Shown here one piece after another: positions 27,679 through 37,123 of a DNA stretch of 64,000 nucleotides; the first letter of the stretch is position 1, and each line of letters opens with the position of its first letter. The stretch is from SAR116 cluster alpha proteobacterium HIMB100 (GTDB lineage Bacteria; Pseudomonadota; Alphaproteobacteria; Puniceispirillales; Puniceispirillaceae). The position numbers and the translations under genes were made by a program. The DNA lies in contig AFXB01000007.1 of assembly GCA_000238815.2 (NCBI GenBank), positions 1-64,000 of the forward strand, written 5' to 3'. The notes below the pieces were generated by a model, which saw only the letters and a program-made list of their open reading frames with translations, did not search any database and was not told the DNA's origin.

Positions 27679-28800
27679 GTGTCATTTCGAACTGTTTTTT
27701 GCATTATGTTGCTGTTGATGTTGCCGAATTCAGTTTTGGCTGATCATGGTCCGAAGAAAATGTGGAAACGACAGATACAGCCCTATTTCACGGCACATAA
27801 AACAAAGAAGATGGGCCCCTTCCCCATCCATGTACACAGCCATGGGCAGGAAACATCACTATCTGTTCCGCGCAAAAATAATAGAGATTTTGATAAGATT
27901 TTCAAAGACAAGGTCAATCTGGCCGCGCTGCTCAGAAAGGACGGGCAGATTACCTATGCCCATTTCAATAAAAAGCGTGGCATAGACGAAAACACGCTTA
28001 TGCATGGCATGTCGATGTCAAAAACGGCTCTGGCAGCCGCCGTGGGCAGCCTCATCTGCAATGGCCAGATTAAATCCTTAACGGAGACAATGGGGACATA
28101 TTCACCCATCCTCAAGCGCACACCTTACGCAGATGTGTCGATAAAAAATGTTCTCCAGATGAATAGCGGCGTGTCTCCTCTGAACGATCGCGGGAAGAAA
28201 AAAGCGAACCGCATGGCCATGGGGATAGCTGAATTCGAAGGCAAAGCAGATTTAGTTGCAGCCGTGAATATGTTTAACAAAACGCTGCGCAAACAGGGCA
28301 CCCAGCACAATTATCACACAGCTGATCCTTTCGCGTTATCGGTTTTAATCACTGACATCACCAGCAAGCCAGCCAGCCAGGTGTTTTATGAAAATATCTA
28401 TACTGCATTTGCCAAAAGCGGTCAGATTCACTGGGCGGCAGACAAAAAAGGCTATACGGTCTCACAGGCCCGTCTGGTCATGAAGGCTGCTGACTGGTCT
28501 GGCTTTGGTCAATATATTCTGGATGAAATCAAGGCCGGAAGCTGTATCGGGTCGTTCTTTGAAGAAGGCCGGAAAAATGCCGTTTCCACAACCAGACGCA
28601 ATGTGAAATATGGCTATCAGTTCTGGGTATATAAAATTAATGGCGAATCTGTCATTACCATGACCGGCCATGGCGGCTTTTTCAATATCCTCAGCCAGCA
28701 AAAAAACAAGGTCTTGTCTATATTCTCAGTAGATGAACATTATAAAGCCGGAAACTTATTTTCAGATCTGCCCAAGATTGTCAGCCCGGTAATGAAATAA
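27679..28800 (+). CDS. Secreted beta-lactamase-fold serine hydrolase
   Basis: 373 residues, GTG start at 27679. A signal peptide (residues 1-21, cleaved near VLA-DHG) sends it to the periplasm. The class C/esterase fold is shown by Ser112-x-x-Lys115 in GMSMSKTALA and a C-terminal HGGF at the KTG-like position. The Tyr motif seems to be YHT rather than Y-x-N. It may be an esterase, D-aminopeptidase or 6-aminohexanoate-dimer-hydrolase-like enzyme; no resistance function should be assumed. Confidence 0.8.
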   Translation: MSFRTVFCIMLLLMLPNSVLADHGPKKMWKRQIQPYFTAHKTKKMGPFPIHVHSHGQETSLSVPRKNNRDFDKIFKDKVNLAALLRKDGQITYAHFNKKRGIDENTLMHGMSMSKTALAAAVGSLICNGQIKSLTETMGTYSPILKRTPYADVSIKNVLQMNSGVSPLNDRGKKKANRMAMGIAEFEGKADLVAAVNMFNKTLRKQGTQHNYHTADPFALSVLITDITSKPASQVFYENIYTAFAKSGQIHWAADKKGYTVSQARLVMKAADWSGFGQYILDEIKAGSCIGSFFEEGRKNAVSTTRRNVKYGYQFWVYKINGESVITMTGHGGFFNILSQQKNKVLSIFSVDEHYKAGNLFSDLPKIVSPVMK

Positions 28801-28839
28801 ATCCCTCTGTTCACAGGCCTCAATGCCTGCCTCACTGGC

Positions 28840-29688
28840 TCATAGCTCTATGACCTGCAAATCCTCAGCGATGGCGCATGAACCTGTGAATTGTGCTCTG
28901 GCAGCAGCCAACATATCTGCGTGATGGCGAGCTTCATCCATATGTTTACGGATATGGGTAAGCAGCAACTGCTTAACCCCTGCCCGCTCTGCCATTTCCG
29001 CAATTTGCCCTGCATCAGGCGAATATTTCATCACCGTTGGATACTGGGTTTCATGAGCAAGCCGATAACACCAATGCAACAGCAAATCAGCATCTGTGCA
29101 TAAGGCTTCAATTTCAGGTGACAGGCCGGCATCACCTGAATAGACAAATGCCTTCGTTTTGGTGTGCAGGCGAAAAGCCATACAATCCAGATATGGCTGT
29201 GCATGCGGGGCAGCACAAGATGTCAACGCCCAGCCTTCAGCTTCATAGCTGAACCCGGCTGTTATTTCTGTTAACGCTGGTGCGGGCCAGGGACGGGGCA
29301 ATGTGCCGCCTCTTGCTGTCCACACCTCTTGAGAGCCGGGAAATTCAGTTCTGGCTGTAAGGTCTGAGGAAAACACACCGTTACGGCCAAACAGCTTTTC
29401 GGTGATTTCCTTCAGTGGTGATGGTCCAAAAACCTGTATTGGCGGGCTTTTTTCATCCCAGGCGGCATGGATTAACCGGGCGTAATCCATCATATGATCA
29501 GAATGCAGATGTGTGAAAAACAAATGCGTAATGTCTCCGGGGGTAAAGCCAGCCTCAATCAATCGTGAAACCACACCGCCGCCACAATCCAGCAAGATAC
29601 GATCATTCCCGACTTCCACCAGATATCCTGATGACGCCCGCCGTTTATGGGATTCCGGCGTGCCCGTTCCCAAACAGGTAATCTTCAT
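28840..29688 (-). CDS. Metallo-beta-lactamase-fold hydrolase (RNase Z/AtsA-like)
   Basis: 282 residues. The dinuclear metal motif is HLHSDH (His60, His62, Asp64, His65), preceded by LLDCGGG. Overall it resembles RNase Z-like and AtsA-type arylsulfatase proteins. No signal peptide. It overlaps the upstream sulfatase by four bases, so both are made together. A second sulfuric-ester hydrolase or a lactonase acting on the product are both possible. Confidence 0.8.
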   Translation of the reverse strand: MKITCLGTGTPESHKRRASSGYLVEVGNDRILLDCGGGVVSRLIEAGFTPGDITHLFFTHLHSDHMMDYARLIHAAWDEKSPPIQVFGPSPLKEITEKLFGRNGVFSSDLTARTEFPGSQEVWTARGGTLPRPWPAPALTEITAGFSYEAEGWALTSCAAPHAQPYLDCMAFRLHTKTKAFVYSGDAGLSPEIEALCTDADLLLHWCYRLAHETQYPTVMKYSPDAGQIAEMAERAGVKQLLLTHIRKHMDEARHHADMLAAARAQFTGSCAIAEDLQVIEL

Positions 29689-31115
29689 GATGTCAGCTCC
29701 GGTGGCGGGGTCGCTGCTCTTGCGCCAAGCGTTTTAGCAATCTCAAATCCACCATATCCGTCAACCAGCGCCTGCTGGTCCTGATGCGCTTTCGTGTCAA
29801 CAGCCTCAGGGTGACAGATGGCTGTCAATTCGGCATATAAATCCGCTTTCACATTGCTAAAGGCCTCTTGTTCAGCCAGATTGGTTAGCTCCTCAGGATC
29901 TGCCTTCAAATCGAAAAGCTCTGGGGCAAAGCCAACATAATGGATCAGTTTAAACTGGCCTTTTCTCAGCATAAACCCACCGGAAACCGCTCCGACAGCG
30001 TGATACTCGCTAAACACAGCCCTGTCCTCATCTTCTGGCTGCTGACAGATGTCACGAAGAGACTGGCCAACTGTTGCACTCAGCGCTGGCAGCTCAAATG
30101 TATCAGGAATCGTTGCTGAAATATCCAGCAAACTAACCGGTGTGTTACAAACACCAGCCGGAATGCCGGGGCCTGACAGGATCAGTGGTATAGATACAGA
30201 TTCCTGATATAAATTTGATTTTCCCCACAGGCCACGTGCACCAATATTATCGCCATGGTCACTGGAATAGATAATATCTGTGGTTTCACGAAGCCCCGTC
30301 GCCTCCAGCTTTGTGAGTATCTCTCCAATATTATGATCCAGCCAACTCACCAGCCCATAGTAAGCAATAAAGGCACGACGGCGTTCATTTTCATCTGTGA
30401 AGGTTGCTTCTGTATCCATCAATGCATTTTGCTTTTCAATCCAGGGATGGCGTTTATATCCAGATGCAGGATGCAGTTTTGGCTCGGGAAATTCAATATC
30501 CTCATAAAGGCTGTAAAACGGGTCTGGACAAACCAGCGGGAAATGTGGGGCAACCAATCCCACATATAAACACCACCCCTGATCTTTATCCTTGGCCGAA
30601 TCCAACCAGTCCAGTGTGCGTTTCACAACCGCGCTATCATAATCTGTATAGCTGGAATTACCCTTGCCGATGAAATCCCCGAGCATACGGCTGGTGCTGA
30701 TTAAGCGTCTGTCTTCTTGCCGGATAGAGGCCCAGACCATACCCACCCCGTCTTTGACCATCATCGGGATATGCTCAACATCAAATCCAGCATCATCCGC
30801 CTCATCGCGATAGTGCAGTTTGCCGATTGATTCAACCGAAATGCCTGCATCTTGCAACTGATGCCCCCACCCTTTTGGTGTTCCGGTATAAGGCATTGCA
30901 TTATCCCAATGACCTGTTTTGTGGACATATTGTCCACTTGCGAAAGCAGCTCTTGCTGGCACACATATCGGCGACGGGGTATAAGCGTTTGTGAAGCGCA
31001 TACCTGATGCTGCCAGCCTGTCCAGATGAGGAGTCTGGACAAATGGATGTCCGGCACATCCCAATGCACGGGCCTGATGTTCATCAGAAAGAATAACAAT
31101 TAGATTTTTGCTCAT
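29685..31115 (-). CDS. Cytoplasmic type I sulfatase
   Basis: 476 residues from ATG 31115 (MSKNLIVILSDEH). A TTG at 31136 overlapping the MarR stop is an alternative. Formylglycine cysteine Cys51 in CVPARA; metal ligands in SDEH and in SSDHGDNIGARGLWGKSNLYQE. No signal peptide, so the sulfate ester must be imported. Second gene of the leftward marR-sulfatase-MBL operon, and divergent from a TctCBA importer that may supply the substrate. Confidence 0.88.
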   Translation of the reverse strand: MSKNLIVILSDEHQARALGCAGHPFVQTPHLDRLAASGMRFTNAYTPSPICVPARAAFASGQYVHKTGHWDNAMPYTGTPKGWGHQLQDAGISVESIGKLHYRDEADDAGFDVEHIPMMVKDGVGMVWASIRQEDRRLISTSRMLGDFIGKGNSSYTDYDSAVVKRTLDWLDSAKDKDQGWCLYVGLVAPHFPLVCPDPFYSLYEDIEFPEPKLHPASGYKRHPWIEKQNALMDTEATFTDENERRRAFIAYYGLVSWLDHNIGEILTKLEATGLRETTDIIYSSDHGDNIGARGLWGKSNLYQESVSIPLILSGPGIPAGVCNTPVSLLDISATIPDTFELPALSATVGQSLRDICQQPEDEDRAVFSEYHAVGAVSGGFMLRKGQFKLIHYVGFAPELFDLKADPEELTNLAEQEAFSNVKADLYAELTAICHPEAVDTKAHQDQQALVDGYGGFEIAKTLGARAATPPPELTS

Positions 31116-31132
31116 GGATACACTGCTCAATT

Positions 31133-31585
31133 TCAAAAATTCAAATGACCGGACTTCTCTTCCAAACGGTTCAGAAAATTGAATAGCTGTTTCAGCTCTT
31201 CGGATGTAAATCCGTTTTGAAGATGTGCCTGACGCTGCATCATAATCGGAAACATTTTATCAACTGTGTCAACGCCGGATGGTGTCAGACTGATTTTGCG
31301 CAACCGATTATCAGCTGTTGATTTGTCTGTCTGGATAAGGCCCTTTTCCTCAAGACGTTTAATTGTGCGACTGATTTGACCTTTATCTAGTCCCATTGCC
31401 AGAAGAACATCTTTTTGCGTTTCAACCTCAGGATTATACAGAACAGCCAAAGCACGCCACTCGCTCAGGGACAAGCTCAAATGGTCTTTAAGAAGCTCAC
31501 TTGCTTGTGCGCTCAGTTTCGCCTGAAGCCGCGCAATACGATAGGTGAGATGTTGGTTCAGATCATATATCTGGCTGTTGGTCAT
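31133..31585 (-). CDS. MarR-family transcriptional regulator
   Basis: 150 residues from ATG 31585 (MTNSQIYDLNQHL). The winged helix is visible as LSEWRALAVLYNPEVETQKDVLLAMGLDKGQISRTIKRLEEKGLI with the wing STADNRLRKISLT. MarR proteins are ligand-released repressors. It sits at the head of the sulfatase-MBL operon, next to a fitting operator in the divergent region. Confidence 0.9.
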   Translation of the reverse strand: MTNSQIYDLNQHLTYRIARLQAKLSAQASELLKDHLSLSLSEWRALAVLYNPEVETQKDVLLAMGLDKGQISRTIKRLEEKGLIQTDKSTADNRLRKISLTPSGVDTVDKMFPIMMQRQAHLQNGFTSEELKQLFNFLNRLEEKSGHLNF

Positions 31586-31634
31586 AAATGTACCGCGATC
31601 TTCGTTTAGGGTATCGAGATGGTACGAATGAAAA

Positions 31635-31661
31635 AGTTGATTGGTCAACTGTTTTAGTTGA
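31635..31661. promoter_or_regulatory. Three-half-site MarR-type operator
   Basis: AGTTGA (31,635-31,640), TCAACT (31,645-31,650) and AGTTGA (31,656-31,661) form two overlapping perfect inverted repeats with 4- and 5-base spacers. They lie between marR and tctC. The last half site overlaps the proposed -35 of tctC, as expected for repression. Confidence 0.65.
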
Positions 31662-31686
31662 CTTATCCGCAGACCGGCGGTTGAAT
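31658..31686 (+). promoter_or_regulatory. Sigma-70-like promoter of tctCBA
   Basis: TTGACT (31,658-31,663), 17-base spacer, TTGAAT (31,681-31,686), ending 28 bases before the tctC ATG. The -35 matches well, the -10 moderately. Confidence 0.45.
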
Positions 31687-31714
31687 TTGGAAGGTTCTTA
31701 TCTGGGAGGATATT

Positions 31715-32662
31715 ATGAGACGATTAGTAATTGCACTGGCTGCGCTGATTGGCGTTATGGGCGGCGCTGCTTCTGCGGTGGCTGAATGGCAGCCATCTGG
31801 CCCTATCAAGCTGGCCATTGCCTTTGCTGCAGGCGGCGGGGCTGACACCATTTCTCGCCAAATTGCAGATGAGCTGCAAAAACGCAAAGGCTGGGAAATC
31901 ATTCCACAACAAATCACTGGCGGTGGTGGTGCCAAATTGGCAGCAGCGCTGAAAGATGAGCCAAATGATGGCACAACAATCGGCATGGTGGTCACCGAAA
32001 CATACGGCTATAACATGGTCGCAAACCCAAAGGCTGGCTTCAGCCAGGCAGATATGACACCGATCACCACAGTCGCAGCGTTTCAGATGGGTGTGGTCGC
32101 GAAATCTGACAAAGGCTGGAAGACCTTTGCTGATGTTGTCGCTGCCGGCAAATCTGGTGAAAAATTACGGTTCGGAACAATGTCTCCGAAACTTGCTGAC
32201 CTGGCGTTTTTGATCGGTGAAGCAAATGGTATTGACTTTAACATCATCGAAGTTAAAGGCGGCAAAGCTGTCATGAATGGCGTGAATGCAGGTGATATGG
32301 ATTTAGGCTTCATGGCAGGCATTCAAAGAAAGGGCGTAGCGTCTGGCGATCTTGTAAATTTGGCCTCTGCTATGTCTATGCCTCTGAAACAAACGCCTGA
32401 TGCACCGCTCATGGCTGACATTGGTGTGAAGTTTAATGCTGACGGGTATTTCCTGTTCGTCGGCCCAGCTGGCATGGATAGTGAAGCGCGCAAGGCGATC
32501 TCAGAGGCTATTGCAGAGATTGTTAAAGATGAAAGCACAAAGGCTGGTGGGATCATCAAAAAGGCGTTTGGCGGCCATGCGGTCATCAGCGGTCCTGAAC
32601 TTGATCAGCTGTTGGTAATTGAAGCAGCCTCAGCTGAATCGCTGATGATGGCTGTTCAGTAA
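31715..32662 (+). CDS. tctC: TctC/Bug-type periplasmic binding protein
   Basis: 315 residues. Signal peptide residues 1-24 (ending SAVA-EWQP). The Bug fold is shown by IKLAIAFAAGGGADTISRQIA and the long ligand-binding loop. GGGAGGA precedes ATG 31715. It captures the substrate of the tripartite tricarboxylate-family transporter formed with tctB and tctA. These transporters take carboxylates, but context here suggests a sulfated carboxylate or aromatic sulfate. Confidence 0.9.
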   Translation: MRRLVIALAALIGVMGGAASAVAEWQPSGPIKLAIAFAAGGGADTISRQIADELQKRKGWEIIPQQITGGGGAKLAAALKDEPNDGTTIGMVVTETYGYNMVANPKAGFSQADMTPITTVAAFQMGVVAKSDKGWKTFADVVAAGKSGEKLRFGTMSPKLADLAFLIGEANGIDFNIIEVKGGKAVMNGVNAGDMDLGFMAGIQRKGVASGDLVNLASAMSMPLKQTPDAPLMADIGVKFNADGYFLFVGPAGMDSEARKAISEAIAEIVKDESTKAGGIIKKAFGGHAVISGPELDQLLVIEAASAESLMMAVQ

Positions 32663-32732
32663 GCTGAAGAAATCAATTTGATTAGCAAAGCCCGGTTGAG
32701 GAGAATCACTCAATCGGGCTTAATGTCCTGTA

Positions 32733-33287
32733 ATGAACACACCTTACTATGACAGATTCATCGGTATTTTTCTCTGTGTGATATGTCTGCTGTGTCTTTT
32801 TGTGTGGATACCAGCTGACAGCGAAACCGGCTTGGTTGAAACCGTGCGCAGACGATTGATTATCGGTGATGCCCTTGCCCCTTCTGTAGCCAGCCTGTTG
32901 GGGTTGATTTGTGCTGGCCTGTTGATTTTTAAACCAAAAGCACTGCCAGACCTGAACCGCAGGGCGGTCGGCTCTGTCCTTATCTATATAGCCTGTTTCA
33001 CAATTGTTCTGTATGTGATGCGCCATCTCGGCCCGACCCTGATAGACAGCTTGCATTCACTGAATCTCATCACCTCTTCCTACCGGCCATTAAGAGCGAC
33101 ATTTCCTGTCAGCCAAATCAGTTTTGTTACCGCCGGCGGGATCATGATTTTCAGCCTGTCTGTCTATATTGACAAGCAGTATTCCTGGCACAGATTAGGG
33201 ATCTGTTTTGCCCTGGCATTTTTGATTGCGCTTCTGTTTGACGCTCCTTTTGAAGATATATTACTGCCACCTAATGGTGATGTGTGA
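32733..33287 (+). CDS. tctB: TctB-type small membrane subunit
   Basis: 184 residues with four likely membrane spans (starting around residues 9-27, 46-65, 77-95 and 120-165). It is the small integral subunit of the transporter. Its stop overlaps the tctA start region. Confidence 0.82.
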   Translation: MNTPYYDRFIGIFLCVICLLCLFVWIPADSETGLVETVRRRLIIGDALAPSVASLLGLICAGLLIFKPKALPDLNRRAVGSVLIYIACFTIVLYVMRHLGPTLIDSLHSLNLITSSYRPLRATFPVSQISFVTAGGIMIFSLSVYIDKQYSWHRLGICFALAFLIALLFDAPFEDILLPPNGDV

Positions 33288-34867
33288 TGGGCTTGTTTGA
33301 TCATATTCTTCTGGGTATCCAATTTGCCTTTTCAGGAACGGCCTTTTTTGGTGTTCCTGTGACCATATTAATGGTCGGCTCCGGGTTTGTATTTGGTGTT
33401 TTGGTCGGGGCGACCCCTGGCCTTGCTGGTCCGATGGCCATGGCCATAGCCCTGCCGATCCTGATTTCCTTATTTGGCTATGAAGCTGCAGCTTTATTGC
33501 CTGTCATGGGGTTCTTATTAGGGGTTATGAAAGGTGCCACCTTAGGCGGAGCTGTTCCGGCGATCTTATTTAACACGCCGGGAACACCTGATGCGTTAAT
33601 GACAACATTTGATGGCTATCCGATGACCATTAACGGAAAAGGCAGAGAAGCGCTGAAAACGGCTCATTTCGCCTCTGTTTCCGGCGATAGTTTTTCAGAT
33701 ATTGTTTTGTTCATCTGTGCCCCTTTCCTCGCCATCTATGTCGAAGCTTATCTTGATTTACCCGAAAAGACCGCCTTGATTTTGCTGTCTTTGACCTTTA
33801 TCGCGGCGATCATGGGACAGTCTGTCATCAAAAGTCTGATCGCCGTTGCCATGGGATTATTTGTGGCGTTTATTGGCACAGGTGAAGGGTTTTACCCGCG
33901 TCTGTCTCTTGGCATTAACGACTTAAATGGGGGCTTCCCGATTGCCATTGTCGTGCTAGGCGTCCTGGTCATTGGAGAGGTCCTGATGACCATTCACAAA
34001 GCCAGAGAAGAACAGACCAAAACCGGCCAAATAGAACAGGTAAATTTATCAAAATCTGGCTGGTTGTCCTGGGCCAAACGAAAAGCAATGATGCCTCATA
34101 TCGCGACCTCAGCTGTGATTGGGACAGGAATTGGCGCGCTTCCCGGGATTGGTTCAACAATGGCAGCTACCCTTGGCTACACCATTGGCAAACGGCGGCA
34201 TCAGGCGCGAAAAACACCAGATGAAGCTGCCTTTGGACAAGGCGCCCCACAAGGAATTGCTGCTACAGAGGCTGCAAATTCAGCCGTATCCGGTGCAAAT
34301 CTGATCCCGGTTCTGTCTCTTGGCATTCCAGGCAATGCCGCCGCTGTATTCCTGATTTTGGCAATGGAATCTATTGACGGGATTAACCCCGGCCCAGGTG
34401 TATTTAAATTGCCGTCAGAAGGCACAAACCCTGAAATGATTATGGTATTTGGCTTATTTACGCTCATGGCCCTTGCGAACCTGCTGAACTGGGTTGTGGG
34501 CATCCATATCATGCAGGCGATGTCAAATATGGCAAAGATTCCGAAACAACTTCTGATGCCAACTGTATTGCTGGTCACACTGACCGCAATATATGCAGAA
34601 CATGCCTCTATGTTGGCGCTGGTCTGGCTTGTCGGTTTTGGCCTGTATGGATTTATCGTGCGGCTTTTAGGGTTTCCGATTTTGCCGTTTGTGATTGCCT
34701 TTATCCTGGCACGGCCACTTGAAAACACGGCCCGTCAGGCCTTTGCCTCAACAGGAGCAGATCCATGGTTTTTATTTTCCAGCCCGGTCGCGATTGCTTT
34801 GATGGCAGGGTGTTTTTTTGTCATATCTTTCAGTGCGTTGAGGAGATTGAAACATGACGCGTCCTAA
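33287..34867 (+). CDS. tctA: TctA-type large membrane subunit
   Basis: 526 residues from ATG 33287 (GTG 33284 is also possible). Family signatures are GATPGLAGPMAMAIALP, GAVPAILFNTPGTP and ALPGIGSTMAATLGYTIGK, with ten or more membrane spans. It overlaps the downstream sulfatase by 14 bases, tying transport and sulfate-ester hydrolysis in one operon. Confidence 0.93.
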   Translation: MGLFDHILLGIQFAFSGTAFFGVPVTILMVGSGFVFGVLVGATPGLAGPMAMAIALPILISLFGYEAAALLPVMGFLLGVMKGATLGGAVPAILFNTPGTPDALMTTFDGYPMTINGKGREALKTAHFASVSGDSFSDIVLFICAPFLAIYVEAYLDLPEKTALILLSLTFIAAIMGQSVIKSLIAVAMGLFVAFIGTGEGFYPRLSLGINDLNGGFPIAIVVLGVLVIGEVLMTIHKAREEQTKTGQIEQVNLSKSGWLSWAKRKAMMPHIATSAVIGTGIGALPGIGSTMAATLGYTIGKRRHQARKTPDEAAFGQGAPQGIAATEAANSAVSGANLIPVLSLGIPGNAAAVFLILAMESIDGINPGPGVFKLPSEGTNPEMIMVFGLFTLMALANLLNWVVGIHIMQAMSNMAKIPKQLLMPTVLLVTLTAIYAEHASMLALVWLVGFGLYGFIVRLLGFPILPFVIAFILARPLENTARQAFASTGADPWFLFSSPVAIALMAGCFFVISFSALRRLKHDAS

Positions 34868-36383
34868 CATTCTGTTTATTACAGCCGACCAACAGCGCGC
34901 AGACTGTATCGGCATTGAGGGCAGAAACATCAAAACGCCCCATCTTGATGCATTGTGTCGTGACGGGACCCGGTTCACCTCAGCCATTACCCCGTGTGTT
35001 GTCTGCCAGCCCGCCCGTGCTTCAATTCTGACCGGCCAATTGCCGCGCACGCATGGGGTTCATGATAATGGCATCGATCTCAACCCTGAAATTGGTGAAA
35101 AGGGGTTTGCGGGCACATTAAGCGCTGTTGGCTATAATACCGGGTTTTTTGGAAAGGCTCATTTTTCCACCTATCACACTTTTGCCCCGACCGGTTCACC
35201 TGAATGTCTCCGCTCTTCAGCAGATTATCCAGACAGCTGGTTTGGTCCTTACATGGGATTCCAGCATGTTGAAATGATGCTGGTCGGCCATAACTGGTTT
35301 TTGCCCGAAAAACCACCTGCGGGTCAGCATTATGAACGCTGGTTTTATGCAGATGGCAAAGGGGATGAAAAAAACCGCCTCTACCGGGAAAATGCGGGCG
35401 ACACAAAGAACGCCGCACAAACCTGGCATTCCCGCCTGCCGGTCGCCTGGCATAACTCAACCTGGACAGCAGACAGAACCATCAACTGGTTAAAAGAACA
35501 GGCACAACAGGATAAGCCGTTTTGTGCCTGGGTCAGCTTTCCTGACCCCCATCACCCTTTTGATGCGCCAGAGCCATGGTCTCACCTTCACAAGCCGGAG
35601 AATGTTGATCTCCCTGAACACAGGCAAAGAACATTTGAAGGCCGGCCATGGTGGCATGAACAAGTGCTGACAGCAGAGCCTGCTGGCACAAAGGAAAATG
35701 CCGAAACACGTAAAGCCTATAGCCGGATATCACATCAGTCAGATGAACAGCTGCGCGAAATTATTGCCAATACATATGGCCAGATTGCCCTTGTTGACCA
35801 TCAGCTTGGGCGCATTATGGCCAGCCTGGAAGAACTTGGCTTGGCGGAAAACACGCTTATCGTTTATGCCTCTGATCATGGTGACTGGCTCGGCGATCAT
35901 GGGCTGATCCTGAAAGGACCTATGCATTATGAAGGGCTGCTTCGTGTGCCGCTGATTATGAAAGGCCCTGGCGTTCCCGCCGGACAGGTCAATGATAATC
36001 CTGTTTCTACATTGGATCTCAGTGCGACATTTGCTGATCTTGTCGGCACACAGCCCCTGCTCCGCCAGCATGGACGCAGCCTGCTGCCCTTATTGAAATA
36101 CCCCGATGCGGGCCGTATATTTGCCCTTAATGAATGGGAATTGCTACCGACTCGTGCGGGTGTTGCCCTGTCTTTGCGGACGGTAAGGACAAAGACAGCA
36201 AAAATGACAATTGACCAGATCAGCGGCGCCGGAGAGCTATATGATCTGGCAGCAGACCCCGATGAGCTGGTCAATCAGTTTGACAACCCGCAAATGCGCC
36301 CGTTGCGAGATGAGCTTATGGAAATGCTGGAGACCAGGCCGGATGATTATCTGCCTCATCAAACCCAGGTAGGTATGGCGTAA
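34854..36383 (+). CDS. Cytoplasmic type I sulfatase
   Basis: 509 residues. Formylglycine cysteine Cys51 in CQPARASILTGQLPR, metal site ADQQ and SDHGDWLGDHGLILKGP. No signal peptide. AGGAGA lies upstream and the gene starts inside tctA, so it is translated with the transporter. The pair predicts import of a sulfate ester followed by cleavage in the cytoplasm. Specific substrate unknown. Confidence 0.9.
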   Translation: MTRPNILFITADQQRADCIGIEGRNIKTPHLDALCRDGTRFTSAITPCVVCQPARASILTGQLPRTHGVHDNGIDLNPEIGEKGFAGTLSAVGYNTGFFGKAHFSTYHTFAPTGSPECLRSSADYPDSWFGPYMGFQHVEMMLVGHNWFLPEKPPAGQHYERWFYADGKGDEKNRLYRENAGDTKNAAQTWHSRLPVAWHNSTWTADRTINWLKEQAQQDKPFCAWVSFPDPHHPFDAPEPWSHLHKPENVDLPEHRQRTFEGRPWWHEQVLTAEPAGTKENAETRKAYSRISHQSDEQLREIIANTYGQIALVDHQLGRIMASLEELGLAENTLIVYASDHGDWLGDHGLILKGPMHYEGLLRVPLIMKGPGVPAGQVNDNPVSTLDLSATFADLVGTQPLLRQHGRSLLPLLKYPDAGRIFALNEWELLPTRAGVALSLRTVRTKTAKMTIDQISGAGELYDLAADPDELVNQFDNPQMRPLRDELMEMLETRPDDYLPHQTQVGMA

Positions 36384-36407
36384 ATCAGCAGGCAAACAGA
36401 AGAACTA

Positions 36408-36737
36408 TCAACCAGTGGTCAAATCCGGACAAAAGTTGGTCGGGACCATAAGCTTGTTGTTCTGGCGTTCAAGTGCGCCAAGCTCAGCGCTTTTCTGGAC
36501 ATAAGCAAGCCATTCCGGATCAGACCATAGCACAGCACGTTTTGCTTCACGGTCACCTGCATTTTCATATACCCAGATATGAACATATTCATTTGGGTCA
36601 CCACTTTCTCCGCGCAGAAACGCAAGCGGTGTGCCCAGACAGCGATATTGCGGAGCTTTGCCATATTCATCATAAAGCGCAAGATGGGCATGAATTGTGC
36701 CAGGCTTACAGCGGTAGGTTCTCACATCGACTAACAT
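36408..36737 (-). CDS. NIPSNAP-family protein
   Basis: 109 residues, dimeric alpha-beta barrel type: MLVDVRTYRCKPGTIHAHLALYDEYG, then YVHIWVYENAGDREAKRAVLWSDPEWLAYV. Family function is unclear. Converges on the sulfatase gene with 24 bases between stops. Confidence 0.82.
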   Translation of the reverse strand: MLVDVRTYRCKPGTIHAHLALYDEYGKAPQYRCLGTPLAFLRGESGDPNEYVHIWVYENAGDREAKRAVLWSDPEWLAYVQKSAELGALERQNNKLMVPTNFCPDLTTG

Positions 36738-36968
36738 TTCTTATCTTCTCCGTGAATATATCTATTTTTCTTGCCCGAACAGCTCTGCCAGCCAGGCTCT
36801 GGAGCCGTAATGCAAACATCTTAGCGGCAGTGAAATCAGACTGGCAACCCGCCTGCCCTGTCTGTGCTGGCGCCCTGTTCTATAAAGCCGGCCTTGTGCT
36901 GCAAAAACTGCATCAGTCTACTTAAAATTTGGCAGTAGAGATCAGCATAAATGAAATTTATCTTAGCA

Positions 36969-37113
36969 TTGTGGGGAGCAGTCTCTCCCGGGAGGGCGCC
37001 ACCCCCACACCAAATTGATAAGCAGCATGGCTATTTCCTCCCTAGACGTCGCCAAACTGCTGAACAACAAAGCCTCCGCCTCTGCTCTCCTCCACATAGA
37101 TGCGGGGGCTTTG
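36969..37113 (+). ncRNA. Candidate structured small RNA
   Basis: A compound stem starts at 36,970: TGTGGGG pairs with CCCCACA at 37,003-37,009 and encloses the perfect palindrome CTCCCGGGAG (36,985-36,994). A terminator hairpin with a T7 run follows at 37,070-37,113. No gene ends just upstream on this strand (the nearest is 580 bases away), so the terminator needs its own transcript. A short open frame (37,015-37,257) reads through the terminator and overlaps the antisense gene, so it is unlikely to be real. Confidence 0.4.
37070..37113 (+). terminator. Rho-independent terminator
   Basis: AAAGCCTCCGC pairs with GCGGGGGCTTT (11 pairs, one G-U) and is followed by GTTTTTTT. It stands just beyond the 3' end of the leftward gene 37,124-37,621, without an obvious plus-strand gene, and supports the small RNA call. 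Confidence 0.65.
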
Positions 37114-37123
37114 TTTTTTTCTG

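Noticed and set aside
27679-28800. Beta-lactamase resistance gene
   Set aside because: Only the general serine-hydrolase fold is seen; the Tyr motif differs and nothing indicates antibiotic hydrolysis.
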